Part shown: piece by piece, positions 33,712-43,937 of the stretch | How positions within the stretch are numbered: the first letter of the stretch is position 1 | How the letters are laid out: each line of letters begins with the position of its first letter | Assembly: GCA_949128115.1 (NCBI GenBank) | Contig: OX421967.1 | Span: forward strand, 60,524,855-60,588,854 | Direction of reading: 5' to 3' | Length of the DNA stretch: 64,000 nt | From: Anaspis maculata | Taxonomy: Eukaryota > Arthropoda > Insecta > Coleoptera > Scraptiidae | Translations under genes and position numbers: made by a program | Notes under the pieces: generated by a model | Told to the model about the DNA's origin: nothing | What the model saw: only the letters and a program-made list of their open reading frames with translations | Database searches by the model: none

Positions 33712-34263
33712 CTTTTTTTTTTCTGCTTAAAAGTCGAGAAAACACTGAACGAAACTTTGCAAGGTTTGACGGTGAACTGGATCGAAGAAATTCCGCTCGA
33801 TGCTATATGGCAAAACCACCCCCTCCTGAAATTAAAATCTCTAAATTTGCAAGACGCATCCATTGGTCGTATACCTGCACAGATGTGCCGGACCGGGGGG
33901 ATGGCTCTCCTGCCATTGGTTAAATATTTTTTCCTATATTCCCACATCCAGCGGGGGTTTTTTTTTTATATCTTATTTTGAGACTGTTTCTAAAATCTCA
34001 TATCCATGCTTTTACGATTCATATGATGAAAAGTTTTTTCTTTTTTATTGAAAATGCAAGAATTTTTTTCTCATTTTTATTTCATCATTACCATCATTAC
34101 ATCATCATTAAAATTAAAATCATCAGCACTGCTATGCTCTAATTAGGCTAACCTAAATATGGATGAATTTGACTATTGAAAAATATGATATTACATTATA
34201 AACTTATCTAATTTAACAGGTTCGGGTACAATAATGCTGTAGAAATATCCTGCGCCGGGGACA
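33712..34263. other. Intergenic part of the Polinton, no secure gene
   Basis: Overlapping open frames on both strands (33676-33981 on +, 33636-33947 on -) contradict each other. A poly-T tract lies at 33712 and AT-rich, ATCATT-rich sequence at 34070-34130. Either strand could carry a further small exon; I cannot decide. Confidence 0.35.
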
Positions 34264-34575
34264 CTAGTTGCAATATTTCTGCAACAGCTCTTCGCTGATA
34301 AACGGCCTAAGCCGCTTTAATCGGGGCCCCAGCCCTATATCTTGAATTAGTTCGCAAAAATGATCCAGAGAAATCTGTGATTGTATGAAACGTTCACAGA
34401 TTTCTCCACCCGCGCGAGCCGTGTTCGAAAGGTTTTCGTATCTTGCCAACTTGTCCGGACAATATACACGGTTCAGCGCCCTGTCGGCCTCCAGCTCTTC
34501 TTCGTCTAGGTACCGTTGCATGCTCTTCACACTCTCTTTAACGTCTGTTGGGGGATCACGTCGAAGTTGCCACAT
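34264..34575 (-). CDS. Polinton cargo protein, at least 103 aa, unknown
   Basis: The frame runs from ATG 34575 to the stop at 34264 and is charged and probably helical (DVKESVKSMQRYLDEEELEA). The ATG directly follows an acceptor-like CTCTCTCATTAG, and a donor-like AAACGTAAGC lies about 70 nt further upstream. Joining them extends the frame with KYCGASIPSLQT, so the true start is likely further upstream, where I find an in-frame stop at about 34757 but no clear ATG. No family recognised. Same strand as the 151-aa and 114-aa genes. Confidence 0.5.
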   Translation of the reverse strand: MWQLRRDPPTDVKESVKSMQRYLDEEELEADRALNRVYCPDKLARYENLSNTARAGGEICERFIQSQISLDHFCELIQDIGLGPRLKRLRPFISEELLQKYCN

Positions 34576-34789
34576 GCTAATGAGAGAGAGAAGCCAAGTT
34601 AGCGGTTGATTTGAAATTATTTTGAGGAGAAAATAGCTTACGTTTGCAGAGATGGTATTGAAGCTCCACAGTACTTGACTCGTAGGGATCGACCTGACGA
34701 TGATTGTGCTCGCTCGCGGGTGATGTTTTTACATCTGCTTTAGTAAAGAGCGATTGCTTTAGGTATGGAGGGTGCGAACTCTTCTAGTT

Positions 34790-35015
34790 CTCGGGATCCT
34801 AGTTCGATGATGAAAGAGTTGAGATGATGAATGCGAACATTAGCATCTATGATCGGGTTGATGGTGATGTTGTTTGACGATGATCACGATGATGAAAGGA
34901 GATGAGACGACGATTGCGAACGTTAACATCTATGATCGGGGGGTTGATAACGATGATGATTGATGATGGTGATGATGATACTGGTGATGGTAATGATGAT
35001 CAACCTTCTCTATAC
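34790..35015. repeat. GAT-rich tandem repeat
   Basis: Two related stretches share GCGAAC(A/G)TTA(A/G)CATCTATGATCGG, followed by runs of GATGATGATG. It lies between the 103-aa and 114-aa genes and is likely non-coding. Confidence 0.6.
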
Positions 35016-35044
35016 TGGAATAAAAAAAAATGTTATTACATGAT

Positions 35045-35389
35045 CTAGGTGTCATACTTTCGAGAGATCGCTATCTCACCTTGCGCTGAGGCAAATTCGA
35101 AGACCGGCGTCTCCATGGCTCCAGAGCCTTTCATGCCTCTGAATATGATCGACATATCCAGCTCGATCGTTTCCGCAATTTTTTGCGGTGTGAAAAACGC
35201 GTTAAACCGCGTGGGCAAGAAGAATTGGACGTTTTCAAGATGACACACACGCCTTTCACCGTACCGTGTCGTCACACTTTTTATATCAATTATTTTATTG
35301 GACTCTCCGACTGTTAGCTCTTTAGCCTTAATGAGAGGCTTATAAGCAGCACCCCGCGCAATATTATTCAGCTGGTTCACTAATTCCAT
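35045..35389 (-). CDS. Polinton cargo protein, 114 aa, possible OB-fold ssDNA-binding protein
   Basis: A single-exon frame from ATG 35389. The middle reads as alternating beta-strand-like segments (KIIDIKSVTTRYGERRVCHL, then VQFFLPTRFNAFF), ending acidic and polar. The pattern 'lysine-x-valine-x-threonine-x-tyrosine-glycine, then an LP-x-RF block' recalls small OB-fold proteins found in insect mobile elements, and a single-strand-binding protein would suit protein-primed replication. That function is inference from pattern only. A well-spaced TATA box and TCAGT initiator lie just upstream (35457-35488). Confidence 0.6.
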   Translation of the reverse strand: MELVNQLNNIARGAAYKPLIKAKELTVGESNKIIDIKSVTTRYGERRVCHLENVQFFLPTRFNAFFTPQKIAETIELDMSIIFRGMKGSGAMETPVFEFASAQGEIAISRKYDT

Positions 35390-35456
35390 TATTTTTTAAA
35401 ATGTAAGATACTCACTAGCAAAAAATTTAGCCGGGAGGATTTCAGAGCCGAACTTT

Positions 35457-35488
35457 ACTGACGCGAGTACGGTAGAAAACTAGCTATA
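35457..35488 (-). promoter_or_regulatory. Core promoter (TATA + TCAGT initiator) of the 114-aa gene
   Basis: On the minus strand TATAG begins at 35488 and the arthropod initiator TCAGT has its A at 35459, a spacing of 29 bp, which is the canonical TATA-to-start distance. The ATG follows 70 bp downstream. Confidence 0.6.
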
Positions 35489-35596
35489 TGAAATTTCCGG
35501 ATTAACCCTTCAGACGAGTCGCTCCATCCCTTCTATGCATGAAATTTGGGAAAAATTACCTGATTGGTTGGGGCCCGATCGCCTGCTAGATCACGA

Positions 35597-36893
35597 ACGC
35601 CTGCTGGACGATGTTTTTCCCATATGCATATCGAGAGAAAGGGGTATGATTAAACCCGATTGGTCGCCGTGTTACTGAGTCCAACCCTTCAGGCCCCCGC
35701 GAAGATAAAAATTATTTCCTTCGTGGCCTGGGAGCTAACGTCGGAGAGTGGATTTTTTTTTTCCTCCGTCGTCCTGACCGCCTCTGGCACATCGAACGGT
35801 CAGGTAGGTTTTAATTAAGTCCCACGGTCCTCTAGCAATAAAAATTTCCTAATTCGGAGATTCATATGCAGGAATGCTGGAGCATGGAAACGATGTTAGG
35901 GAGGGCTGGTCTTGCATCACAGATACCCTTAGAAACTCGACGAAAACACTTGCAGCGATAGACTGCGTTTTATAAGACCCTTAATAATTCGGGCATGTAT
36001 ATGCGGCCGCTCTGCATAGCTCGGAGGCAGGTGGGTAGTGGCCATGTCCCACGGTCCTCTTGCGAGAAAAGGTCTTTAATTAGGCGATTTACAAAACCAT
36101 AAACGAGTAATATCTAACCATCAGTTTCGTTCACCTTATCGAACAATCCCGGTTGCCACCCGCCGCTCCCTACCCTCCACCCTCTGGCAGGGGATATCAT
36201 GCCGATACTGGATTTGAATATTTGAATTTTTGAATTGTGAAGAAGGTAGAAATGGCCGTACCTAGTCATGCGAAACTAATTTAGCTATCTCGAAATCACT
36301 GGGTTAAAACACATCTAGATGATGTACCGAGGTATCTATTACCCCCTACCATCAAAAACATCATGATGTTTAGTACAACGGCTAGTTTTGTATCGGCTCA
36401 TCTGTCCAGAGCATCTCGATTTGTTATGGATATTGTATTCCGACGTAGCGAGCAAATAGAAAAATTAGGTACCTCATCTCAGAAAAATTAGGTACCTCAT
36501 CTAATTTTTTTAAAACGTTGTGCGCCTCTCTGTAGGTAAGTAAGAGTTATCTATTTCATATTCTCCCTCCTTGCTATGATTAAAACATTGCGACGTAGCG
36601 GTCATATAGAAAAATTAGGTATCTCCTCTCAGTGTTTTTTTTTTAAAGCGTCGTGCATCCCTTCGTTCCCATGTTGTGAGCGTCGATAAATGAAACCGTA
36701 CACCGAAGCGCGAGCAAATAGAAAAATTAGGTACCTCATCTCAGAAAAATTAGGTACCTCATATAATTTTTTTAAAACGTTGTGCGCCTCTCTGTAGGTA
36801 AGTAAGAGCACAGCACACGGTTCTCTCTCAAACCTCTGCGTTTGGCCGGGCCACCACTGCATAGGATGATAGACAGAGATGTGGGAGCGAAAT

Positions 36894-36942
<49 letters not shown>

Positions 36943-37710
36943 ATGCAGCGCTCATGCCCCCAATATGTGCAAGGACCTCCGACCATCAGGACCTTGCGAA
37001 GGACCTACCTTTGCGACTCCTTCGCATGTTCGATTGGAAGCAGCCATAAAACACGATCCGGCGGTTTTGGGTCATGCGGAGCAGGTAATACCGAGCGCGA
37101 GAGGAGAAGACCTACCGCTGTGCGCTTGGTCGAGCTGTGTTAAGAGGATGGCAGCGCTTCATCTCGCTCTTACCAATATAGCGCAAACGGTGTCGGAGGA
37201 GGTTCGACTGAGAAGACACGATGGCACATGCACCTGCCATTGTCTCTAGAGGCTTGCATCGGTGGAGCTATGTACACGAGGAGGGAACGCGACCCGTACG
37301 CTCCATCTCGCTCCTTCAACCGCAGAACAAATGGAAACGACGAAGGTTCGACTGAGAAAGCGTGTTGGCACGCTCACCTACCACTGCCTCTGCTTGCACC
37401 TGCAGCGGTAGGCATGAAGAGGAGGAGGAGGAAAGCGATGGTCCAGGTAAACCGCGGGTTCAAGCTCGCAACGGTAAAACTGGTGTGCACATACTCTCAG
37501 GGTGTTATTACCTCTCTAGTAATTACCTCAATAATTAATGAGCTCGGTTTCAGGATCCTGACCCATATCACGTCTCTATAGCACCCGGCGTCGTACCCTA
37601 AAGAGTGTACTGTAGAGCGGTAGGACCGGTCTAATTACCGACGTCGTAATTACATCCTCTGTAATTACAAGTAATGAGACTTGATTCAGTCGCCCTCTTC
37701 TCTCTCTACT
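35597..37710. repeat. Polinton right terminal inverted repeat (2.1 kb)
   Basis: Reverse complement of 25685-27796. It ends CTCTCTACT directly before the ATTGAC target copy. Same sub-repeats and microsatellite as the left repeat. Confidence 0.88.
36896..36940. repeat. (CT)n microsatellite in right TIR
   Basis: Mirror image of the GA run at 26455-26497, of similar length. Confidence 0.95.
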
Positions 37711-37716
37711 ATTGAC
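37711..37716. repeat. Target-site duplication ATTGAC, right copy
   Basis: Identical to 25679-25684 and directly after the terminal CTCTCTACT. Confidence 0.9.
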
Positions 37717-38486
37717 ATTCTGACTCGATGATAGTTTTAACAAATCATTCGCTAGTTGTGGCCCACATGATGAGGTGATAACTGCGGCTTCATCCTAAAG
37801 AATTTCTCACATGTTTTTTTTGAATACATATTTTTTGCAAAAAATTCGTTATCACCAGTGATCGACATACTCACCCAAATTAGTTCTATAGCGGTTGTTG
37901 ACATCAAACGGATTCAGTTTTTGACAGGTTGAAAATAAGCACTGATTGCAGAGAAATATAACATCATTAGATTGTGTGTATGTTATGACGGCATGGGTTT
38001 TGACCAATTAAAAAAGAAGGAAAGGGGGGGTCTTCTCCTTTCCGGTGACAGAGGATAGTAGTAGCGCTGTTTGAGAGGGTCGGTGCTTTGAGCTTGATCA
38101 GATGGTGGACTGAAGTTGGTCTACCCAAAGGTGAGGTTTCTTCCGCAATCCAGAATGTTCTCACGTAGGTAGTCCTCGAACGTTCTAATTGCGACTACTC
38201 TATTCCGGCAAATTCCTGCATCTGTTGCTAGTCTAATCGCAAGAGTTCCAGCAGGTTCGTGACTAATCCGACAAGCTGTCGAAGTATCGAACGGCTCTTC
38301 CACCATCTGTATACATACCGGGTGATCATCAATTTGAAAACTATTCACCTGCATTAACTCCTGTTTCCTGGCGAAAACATCTTCGAGCAAAAACGGGTCG
38401 ATTTTTATATCGAGGGGGTCATCTGAAGCATACGTTGGCGAATTTCTATCTCCAGCCCCCTTGCCCCAACTCAGTCGAACTTTGAA
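37717..38486. other. Continuation of the ZF4 3' flank beyond the Polinton
   Basis: 37717-37965 matches 1845-2095 downstream of ZF1 (TTGTGGCCCA, GGTGATAACTGCGGC), and 38160-38330 matches 2690-2800. It includes the second copy of the unrecognised ORF fragment on the minus strand (within 38121-38522, CRISHEPAGTLAIRLATDA). Unit 2 lacks this whole stretch. Confidence 0.65.
38160..38330 (-). pseudogene. Conserved ORF fragment of unknown family, copy 2
   Basis: It lies in a minus-strand frame of 133 codons (38121-38522). The shared part CRISHEPAGTLAIRLATDA keeps frame with 2640-2800. The rest of the frame (LEDVFARKQELMQV) is specific to this copy. Possibly a retroelement polyprotein fragment. Confidence 0.35.
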
Positions 38487-40364
38487 ATTTCGAATGACAT
38501 AACCCACCTTGCGATTCATCAAATTGAAGAGAATGAAATTCTCTTTCTGAGAAAAATATTCTCAATATTTTCAACTCCACCCCCCTTCTCCCTAAAATTT
38601 TCTGAATGTCAAATTGATTATTTTTGACCTCTCAATTCCTTTAATGCAGTCAACATCATTCTGCATAGCATTGAAAGAGAAAATTTTCTATTGAAAAAGT
38701 GTCACCCCAATTCACCGTTACGCTCCCCCTACTACACCTTGAAAATCTAAAATGACAATACCTACTTTGTGATATATCGAATTGAAGGAAATTGAATTCT
38801 GTTCCTGAGAACAATTTTGCTGAAATTTTCAAAACCTCCTATTTCTCTCCTAAAGTACTCCAAATGTCCAATTTATTGGAAGAGGGGTTGAAAATTTCAA
38901 AAAAATTGTTCTCAGAAATGAAATTAAACTCCCTTCAATTTGATGTATCACAAAGTGGGTAATGTTTTGTTGAATTTTGAAGTTCAGGTGAGGGAGAGCA
39001 ATGAAGTGAACTGTGGTAGCACTTTTTTCACCAAAAATTCACTTTTTCAACCAACCTTTTTCAAATTAATTTTTGTCGAATGTCAAAACTTTCACAACTT
39101 TCTCCGAAATAGAAAATATTTTAAATATTATACAAACCCTGACGATGCCGAAAGGCGAAACCGGTTGGTAAAAGAAAAATAGAAAAATTGTGGTGTAGTT
39201 TCAAGATTATTTCAATATATACCTTCTACTTTATACAACACCACTTCAAGACCAATGGATTTTTACTTATTTATTGAGAAAATTGTCTGAAATAGGGGCT
39301 CCGCCCCAGAATGCACCACTTTTCGTTCTGGAAACCCATGGGATTTTGAGCCTAGACTATTACTGGAGTACCTACATTCCAAAACTCTACTCGAGCACCC
39401 CATTTGTATCTTCACTTGTTTGGACTCAAACTTCAGTACTGGTGCGTTTAAAGGGTCTTCCACTTACTAAAATACAATTTTACAACCTATTAGACTTCGT
39501 TTCAGCATTGTTTCCAGCAACGAGGCCCCTTCTTTAATCCGCAACTGTGCACTCTTCTTTCATGCGCTGTCAACAGCTGTTAGTGGCATTTAGTTTTTAG
39601 CTCTACCAGTCTACTTACTGCCCATGTGAAACTACTGTGTTGTGAACTACCACTCATGGCAAGATAATTATTATTTAGCCAAGCAGAATGAGCTAGATTC
39701 AGTAGTGAGCTTCACAAGTGTACTCAGCTATTAGAAAGAAGAAACAACAAACATTTTTACCCTTCTCTTGAAATTGATTTTTTTTTCAACAAGGCATGCT
39801 TTGTAATTGACAGTTTAACACAATGATACATTGGACCTACTATTTCTACTAGCAGTCTATTTGGGCGATAATCTGCTAAATTCATCTCGTGCTTTGTGTT
39901 TTATTCGAGTTAAATGTTTTAAATTCCTCAAACAAACTATCAATCACTCGAAAAGTAGACCCGATATTATCTTGGACAAAATCCCTCGACTTTGTCTCGG
40001 AATTTCAGTCAGATAATATCGAGTCTACTTTTCCCTCGTGATTGACAGTTGTTTTCGGGTTGAAACGATTCAACTGGAATAACACTGAGCACTTGTTATA
40101 TTACTATTGATGATATGAAGGTAATATGATCATTTTGGCGCCATTAACTCATCCTCACATTTATCAATTTTCGTCACCTGAATTATGGCGGAAAAAATGA
40201 GTTTTTTCAAAATTTGACTGTCTTCCGCATGAACTTGCAACTTGTCATTTTTTTCTTATATACATCAGATGAGTAGTAATGTTGGAGGGTATGTACAATC
40301 TTGGTTCAAAAGATTTCTTCATGGGGAAAAAAAAATGAAAAAACTAAAAAATTGAAATTCATAT
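38487..40364. repeat. Duplicated AT-rich block, unit 1 copy
   Basis: It matches 54478-57165 with local insertions. 38490-38960 holds degenerate repeats around CTCCCTAAAATTTTCTGAATG. 39279 onward (AGGGGCTCCGCCCCAGAA) aligns to 55998 onward. A 100-nt imperfect hairpin (39945-40050) is shared. No gene recognised. Confidence 0.65.
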
Positions 40365-40365
40365 A

Positions 40366-42407
40366 AACTGCTTGACAATTGAACTGCAACACCTGAAAAT
40401 TAGGTGCGTTTTCAAATTGAGATAGCTCAAAAAATATCTGACGGATTCCAGAAATTCAGGCATGTGAGGAAAGATCATTTCTTTGACTATCGAGTGCTGG
40501 TATTGATGATAAGTTTGATTGCACAATTTGTCATATACAGGGTGCCAACGGAGAGCGTGCAGATTTGGGCAATCTTGCACCTTGTGCAACTTTCGAAAAA
40601 AAAATCCGAGATTTTTTCTATCGCGTGCTTTTGAAAGGTTGAATCATTATGCCGAAACGGTTTTGGAATTTTGACCCTAACTTTTTTTTTCAAAAAAATT
40701 GTGCTTAATTTTCTGAAATATGCACTTTCTGATTAAGGAAAAGAAATAGAGACATTGTTTGTTTTCAAACGGCGTCCATATTGAATTTACTTACTAATAT
40801 TTTCATTTGAGCCTCCACATCCCCTAGAAACTACCCCTTTTGGGACACCGTCTCACAACAAGATATGCAATGCTTCATTTAAAAGGCCTAAGAAAAGTAC
40901 TCATCAATAATTGGATTGAATAAGTATACTAGGATGACCCCACACGTACAGCTCCCTAAAAACCACCCCTTGACTTGACCCAAGGACAGGGTTGGTATGA
41001 TAAGACATGCAATAGATGAAAATTCCAAAAAACGTCTTTTTCAACTGTTCCACTAAAAAAGTGATGCTACACGATGACCCTTTACGTAGGTCATCCCAAC
41101 AGTAGATAGCCTCTCGAAAAAAGAACTACCTTTTAAAAAACCAGTACTTCCGCATTAGTTCCGCACATTTTTTTAAAATCTGTCGCAATAGCTGTTTGCC
41201 GCTACGATGATTTCAGTCACATATCTACCCGAAACTACCCCTTCAAGTACCCCTCCAATATCGCATAGCCTCTACCTTGATGCGTTATTCACGAGTTGAA
41301 ATTTTTTTTGCCTACTAACCGTTTCATTGAAATGATGGTGTTTTCTACGATGATAGTACAAAACCTTTCCTGAAACTACCCCTAGAAATCGCCCCTTTAG
41401 TAAAAGGTATGCAATACCTCATTTGGAAGCTCAGGGAAGGTGCGATTGAATAAGTTCAAAATGATTTCGCGATGACCTTACACGCATCAAGGTAGAGGCT
41501 ATGCGATATTGGAGGGGTAGTTGAAGGGGTAGTTTCGGGTAGATATGTGAATGAAATCATCGTAACGGCAAACTATTGCGACAGATTTTAAAAAAATCCT
41601 AACAAATGAGGTATTGCGGAAGTACTGGTTTTTTAAAGGGTAGTTCTTTTTTCGAGAGGCTAGCTACTGTTGGGATGACCTACGCAGAGGGTCATCGTGT
41701 AGCATCACTTTTTCGGTGGAACAGTTGGAAAAGACGTTTTTCGAAATTTTCATGTACATATTGCATGTCTAATCATACCAACCCTGTCCCTTGAAGTCAA
41801 GGGGTGGTTTTTAGGGAGCTGTAGGTGTGGGGTCATCGCAGTATCCTTATTTCAATCCAATTATTGACGAGTAATTATTACCTTACGCCTTTTGAATGAA
41901 GCATTGCATATCTTGTTGTGAGACGGTGTCCCAAAAGGGGTAGTTTCTAGGGGATGTGGAGGCTCAAATAAAAATCTTCGTAAGCAAATTCAATATGGAC
42001 GCCGTTTGAAAACAAACAATTTCTCTATTTCTTTTTCTTGATCAGAAAGTGCATATTTCAGAAAATTTAGCACAATTTTTTGAAAAAAAAGTTAAGGTCA
42101 AAATTCCAAAACCGTTCCGGCATAATGATTCAACCTTTCAAAAGCAGGCAATAGAAAAAATCTCGGATTTTTTTTTCAAAAGTTGTACAAGGTGAAAGAT
42201 TGCCCATATCTGCACGCTCTCCGTTGGCACCCTGTATATGACAAATTGTGCCATCAAACTTATCATCAATACCAGCACTCGATAGTCAAAGGAATGACCT
42301 TTCCTCACATGCCTGAATTTCTGGAATCCGTCAAATATTTTTCGAGCTATCTCAATTTGAAAACGCACCTAATTTTTAGGTGTTGCAGTTCAATTGTCAA
42401 GCAGTTT
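40366..42407. mobile_element. 2.0-kb palindromic element, TA target, with paralogous empty site
   Basis: Two arms of about 919 bp (40366-41284 and 41489-42407) are inverted copies around a 205-nt loop. Ends are AACTGCTTGACAATTG and its complement, flanked by TA. The matching place in unit 2 (about 57165) has a single TA and no element, which proves insertion or very precise excision. No transposase frame is present. Confidence 0.88.
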
Positions 42408-42934
42408 AGTTTTGATTAGCAATCTTAATGTTTTGATGTGTTTTAAAAGCCCACTATCAATATGTATACTGTACGTTTTTGTTCAAATTTTTTCTCCTCC
42501 TAGTTTTTGAGAAAATATTTTTTTTCGAAATTTTACATACTCCCGGGAGGGGGTCCCCCTGGTGGAGCTATCGGGCTAATATTTGGTATGATGTATTCTA
42601 GTACCAAGTAGGACGTGTGGTGTGAATTCCAGTTGAATCCGAGCAGGGGCATTTTTCGGCCCTTTATCCTGCTATGGCCGTTTTGTTTTTTCTTGATATC
42701 TCGAAAACTAAAACTGACAAGTCAAATATCTTTTTGGATCATTGATCGTCATGGAAATTCGCAACTTTTTTCTAATTTAACCGACTCTGTATCTCTAAAG
42801 ATAAGCAAGATACCCATGCTTAGCCTCGAAAAACGGACACGCTGTATACTATGATATAACAACAAAATAGGGTGGAAACTAAACAGCCACATCACTCACC
42901 GGCATCAATCATGTATGCATCAATGCGTCATATA

Positions 42935-43147
42935 CAGGGTGTAAGAAAAAATGGTTGTTTTCTTTGCTGTTGTAGAAAAATCAAGGCATAAAATGTGAAA
43001 AATTAGGGAGGTAAGAAGTTTCCGGGGAAACAAACCAAGCCAAGACACCTGATAAGGTAAATTACTGACGTGAATGTGTAATCCACGCGGTTTTTTGCTT
43101 GTTTTTTCATATACGGCAAAAAAACAAACATTTTCTCTTACCTCCTG
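42935..43147. mobile_element. Small MITE, CAGGGTGTAAG ends, nested (unit 1 copy)
   Basis: Inverted ends CAGGGTGTAAGAAAAAATGG and TTTTCTCTTACCTCCTG flanked by TA, sitting at the centre of a second inverted pair (CACCGGCATCAATCATGTAT versus ATATGTTTGATGCCGGTG, outer ends AAACAGC and GCTGTTT). The unit 2 copy is at 57695-57910. Confidence 0.7.
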
Positions 43148-43256
43148 TATACAACGCATATATGTTTGATGCCGGTGATGGTGCTGTTTAGTTTTAACCA
43201 GAATTCATTGTATATTTGTGTATATTGTGAAATTTGTTGCATAACTCAAGGATATA

Positions 43257-43937
43257 CAGGGTGGTCCTCGTTTTATGTCATTAAATTTAAGGATCAATAG
43301 AAAATGTAAAAATGGAAGGGACTTTCTTCAGAAAACATATTTGAGAAATGCCTAATAACAGAGATACAGTCCTTCAGAGTTGGAAATAAATAATCGTTTT
43401 TTCGCATAACTTTTGAACCGTTCAACCGATTTCATTCAAAATAAAACCAAAGGTTTACTGGAGTTATCCCCTGTCGAACAATCATAACATGTTTCATAAA
43501 AAAGTTTCAAGAGCGTAGATATCAGGGGGTGTTCCTACTTCCCCCCCCCCACCCTATTTTTCATTCATCAGTTATTTTTGAAAACTGTTCATAATTTTGA
43601 ATTCTACGTTCAATTTAAAAGAAAAAATTACGATTGCAAAATTTTGATTAGAGGCTTCGTTTAGGAGATATGCGAGTTTGAAACTTTGGAAAACATCCTG
43701 GAATCGCCACTTTCCAGAACCCAAATTGTTTTTTTCCTGGAAATTTTCAGTGTTTTTGACAAAATGGTGGTTCATCAACTCAGAAATTCTAGAAAACCTA
43801 TTTCAGCTGGAAAATCTTGAGTTTCTTTGGATTTTAATTTTTAGACCTTTGAAAGTGGCGATTTCGGGATGTTTCCCAAAGTTTCAATCCCAAATATCTC
43901 CTAAAAGAAGCCTCTTATCAAAATTTTGCAACAGTGA
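43257..43937. mobile_element. Truncated palindromic element (unit 1 copy)
   Basis: It begins CAGGGTGGTCCTCGTTTTAT after TA, like the complete copy at 58020-59052, but ends near GCAACAGTGAC so that about 370 bp of the right arm and its terminus are missing. Confidence 0.65.

Larger units (their letters stand above)
25685..37710. mobile_element. Complete Polinton/Maverick-like element, 12,026 bp
   Basis: It has terminal inverted repeats of about 2.11 kb beginning AGTAGAGAGAG, a perfect 6-bp target duplication, and a protein-primed family B DNA polymerase gene inside. Typical Polintons are about 15-20 kb and also encode a retroviral-type integrase, an FtsK/HerA-type ATPase, a cysteine protease and two capsid proteins. 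I find none of these here. The cargo is the polymerase on the + strand (28069-32353) and three small minus-strand genes (33081-35389), facing each other. Nearly identical repeats and an intact polymerase frame suggest recent insertion. Confidence 0.88.

Noticed and set aside
33636..33981. Opposing frames upstream of the 151-aa gene
   Set aside because: Each excludes the other, splicing trials gave stops, and neither shows a domain. Left as unresolved.
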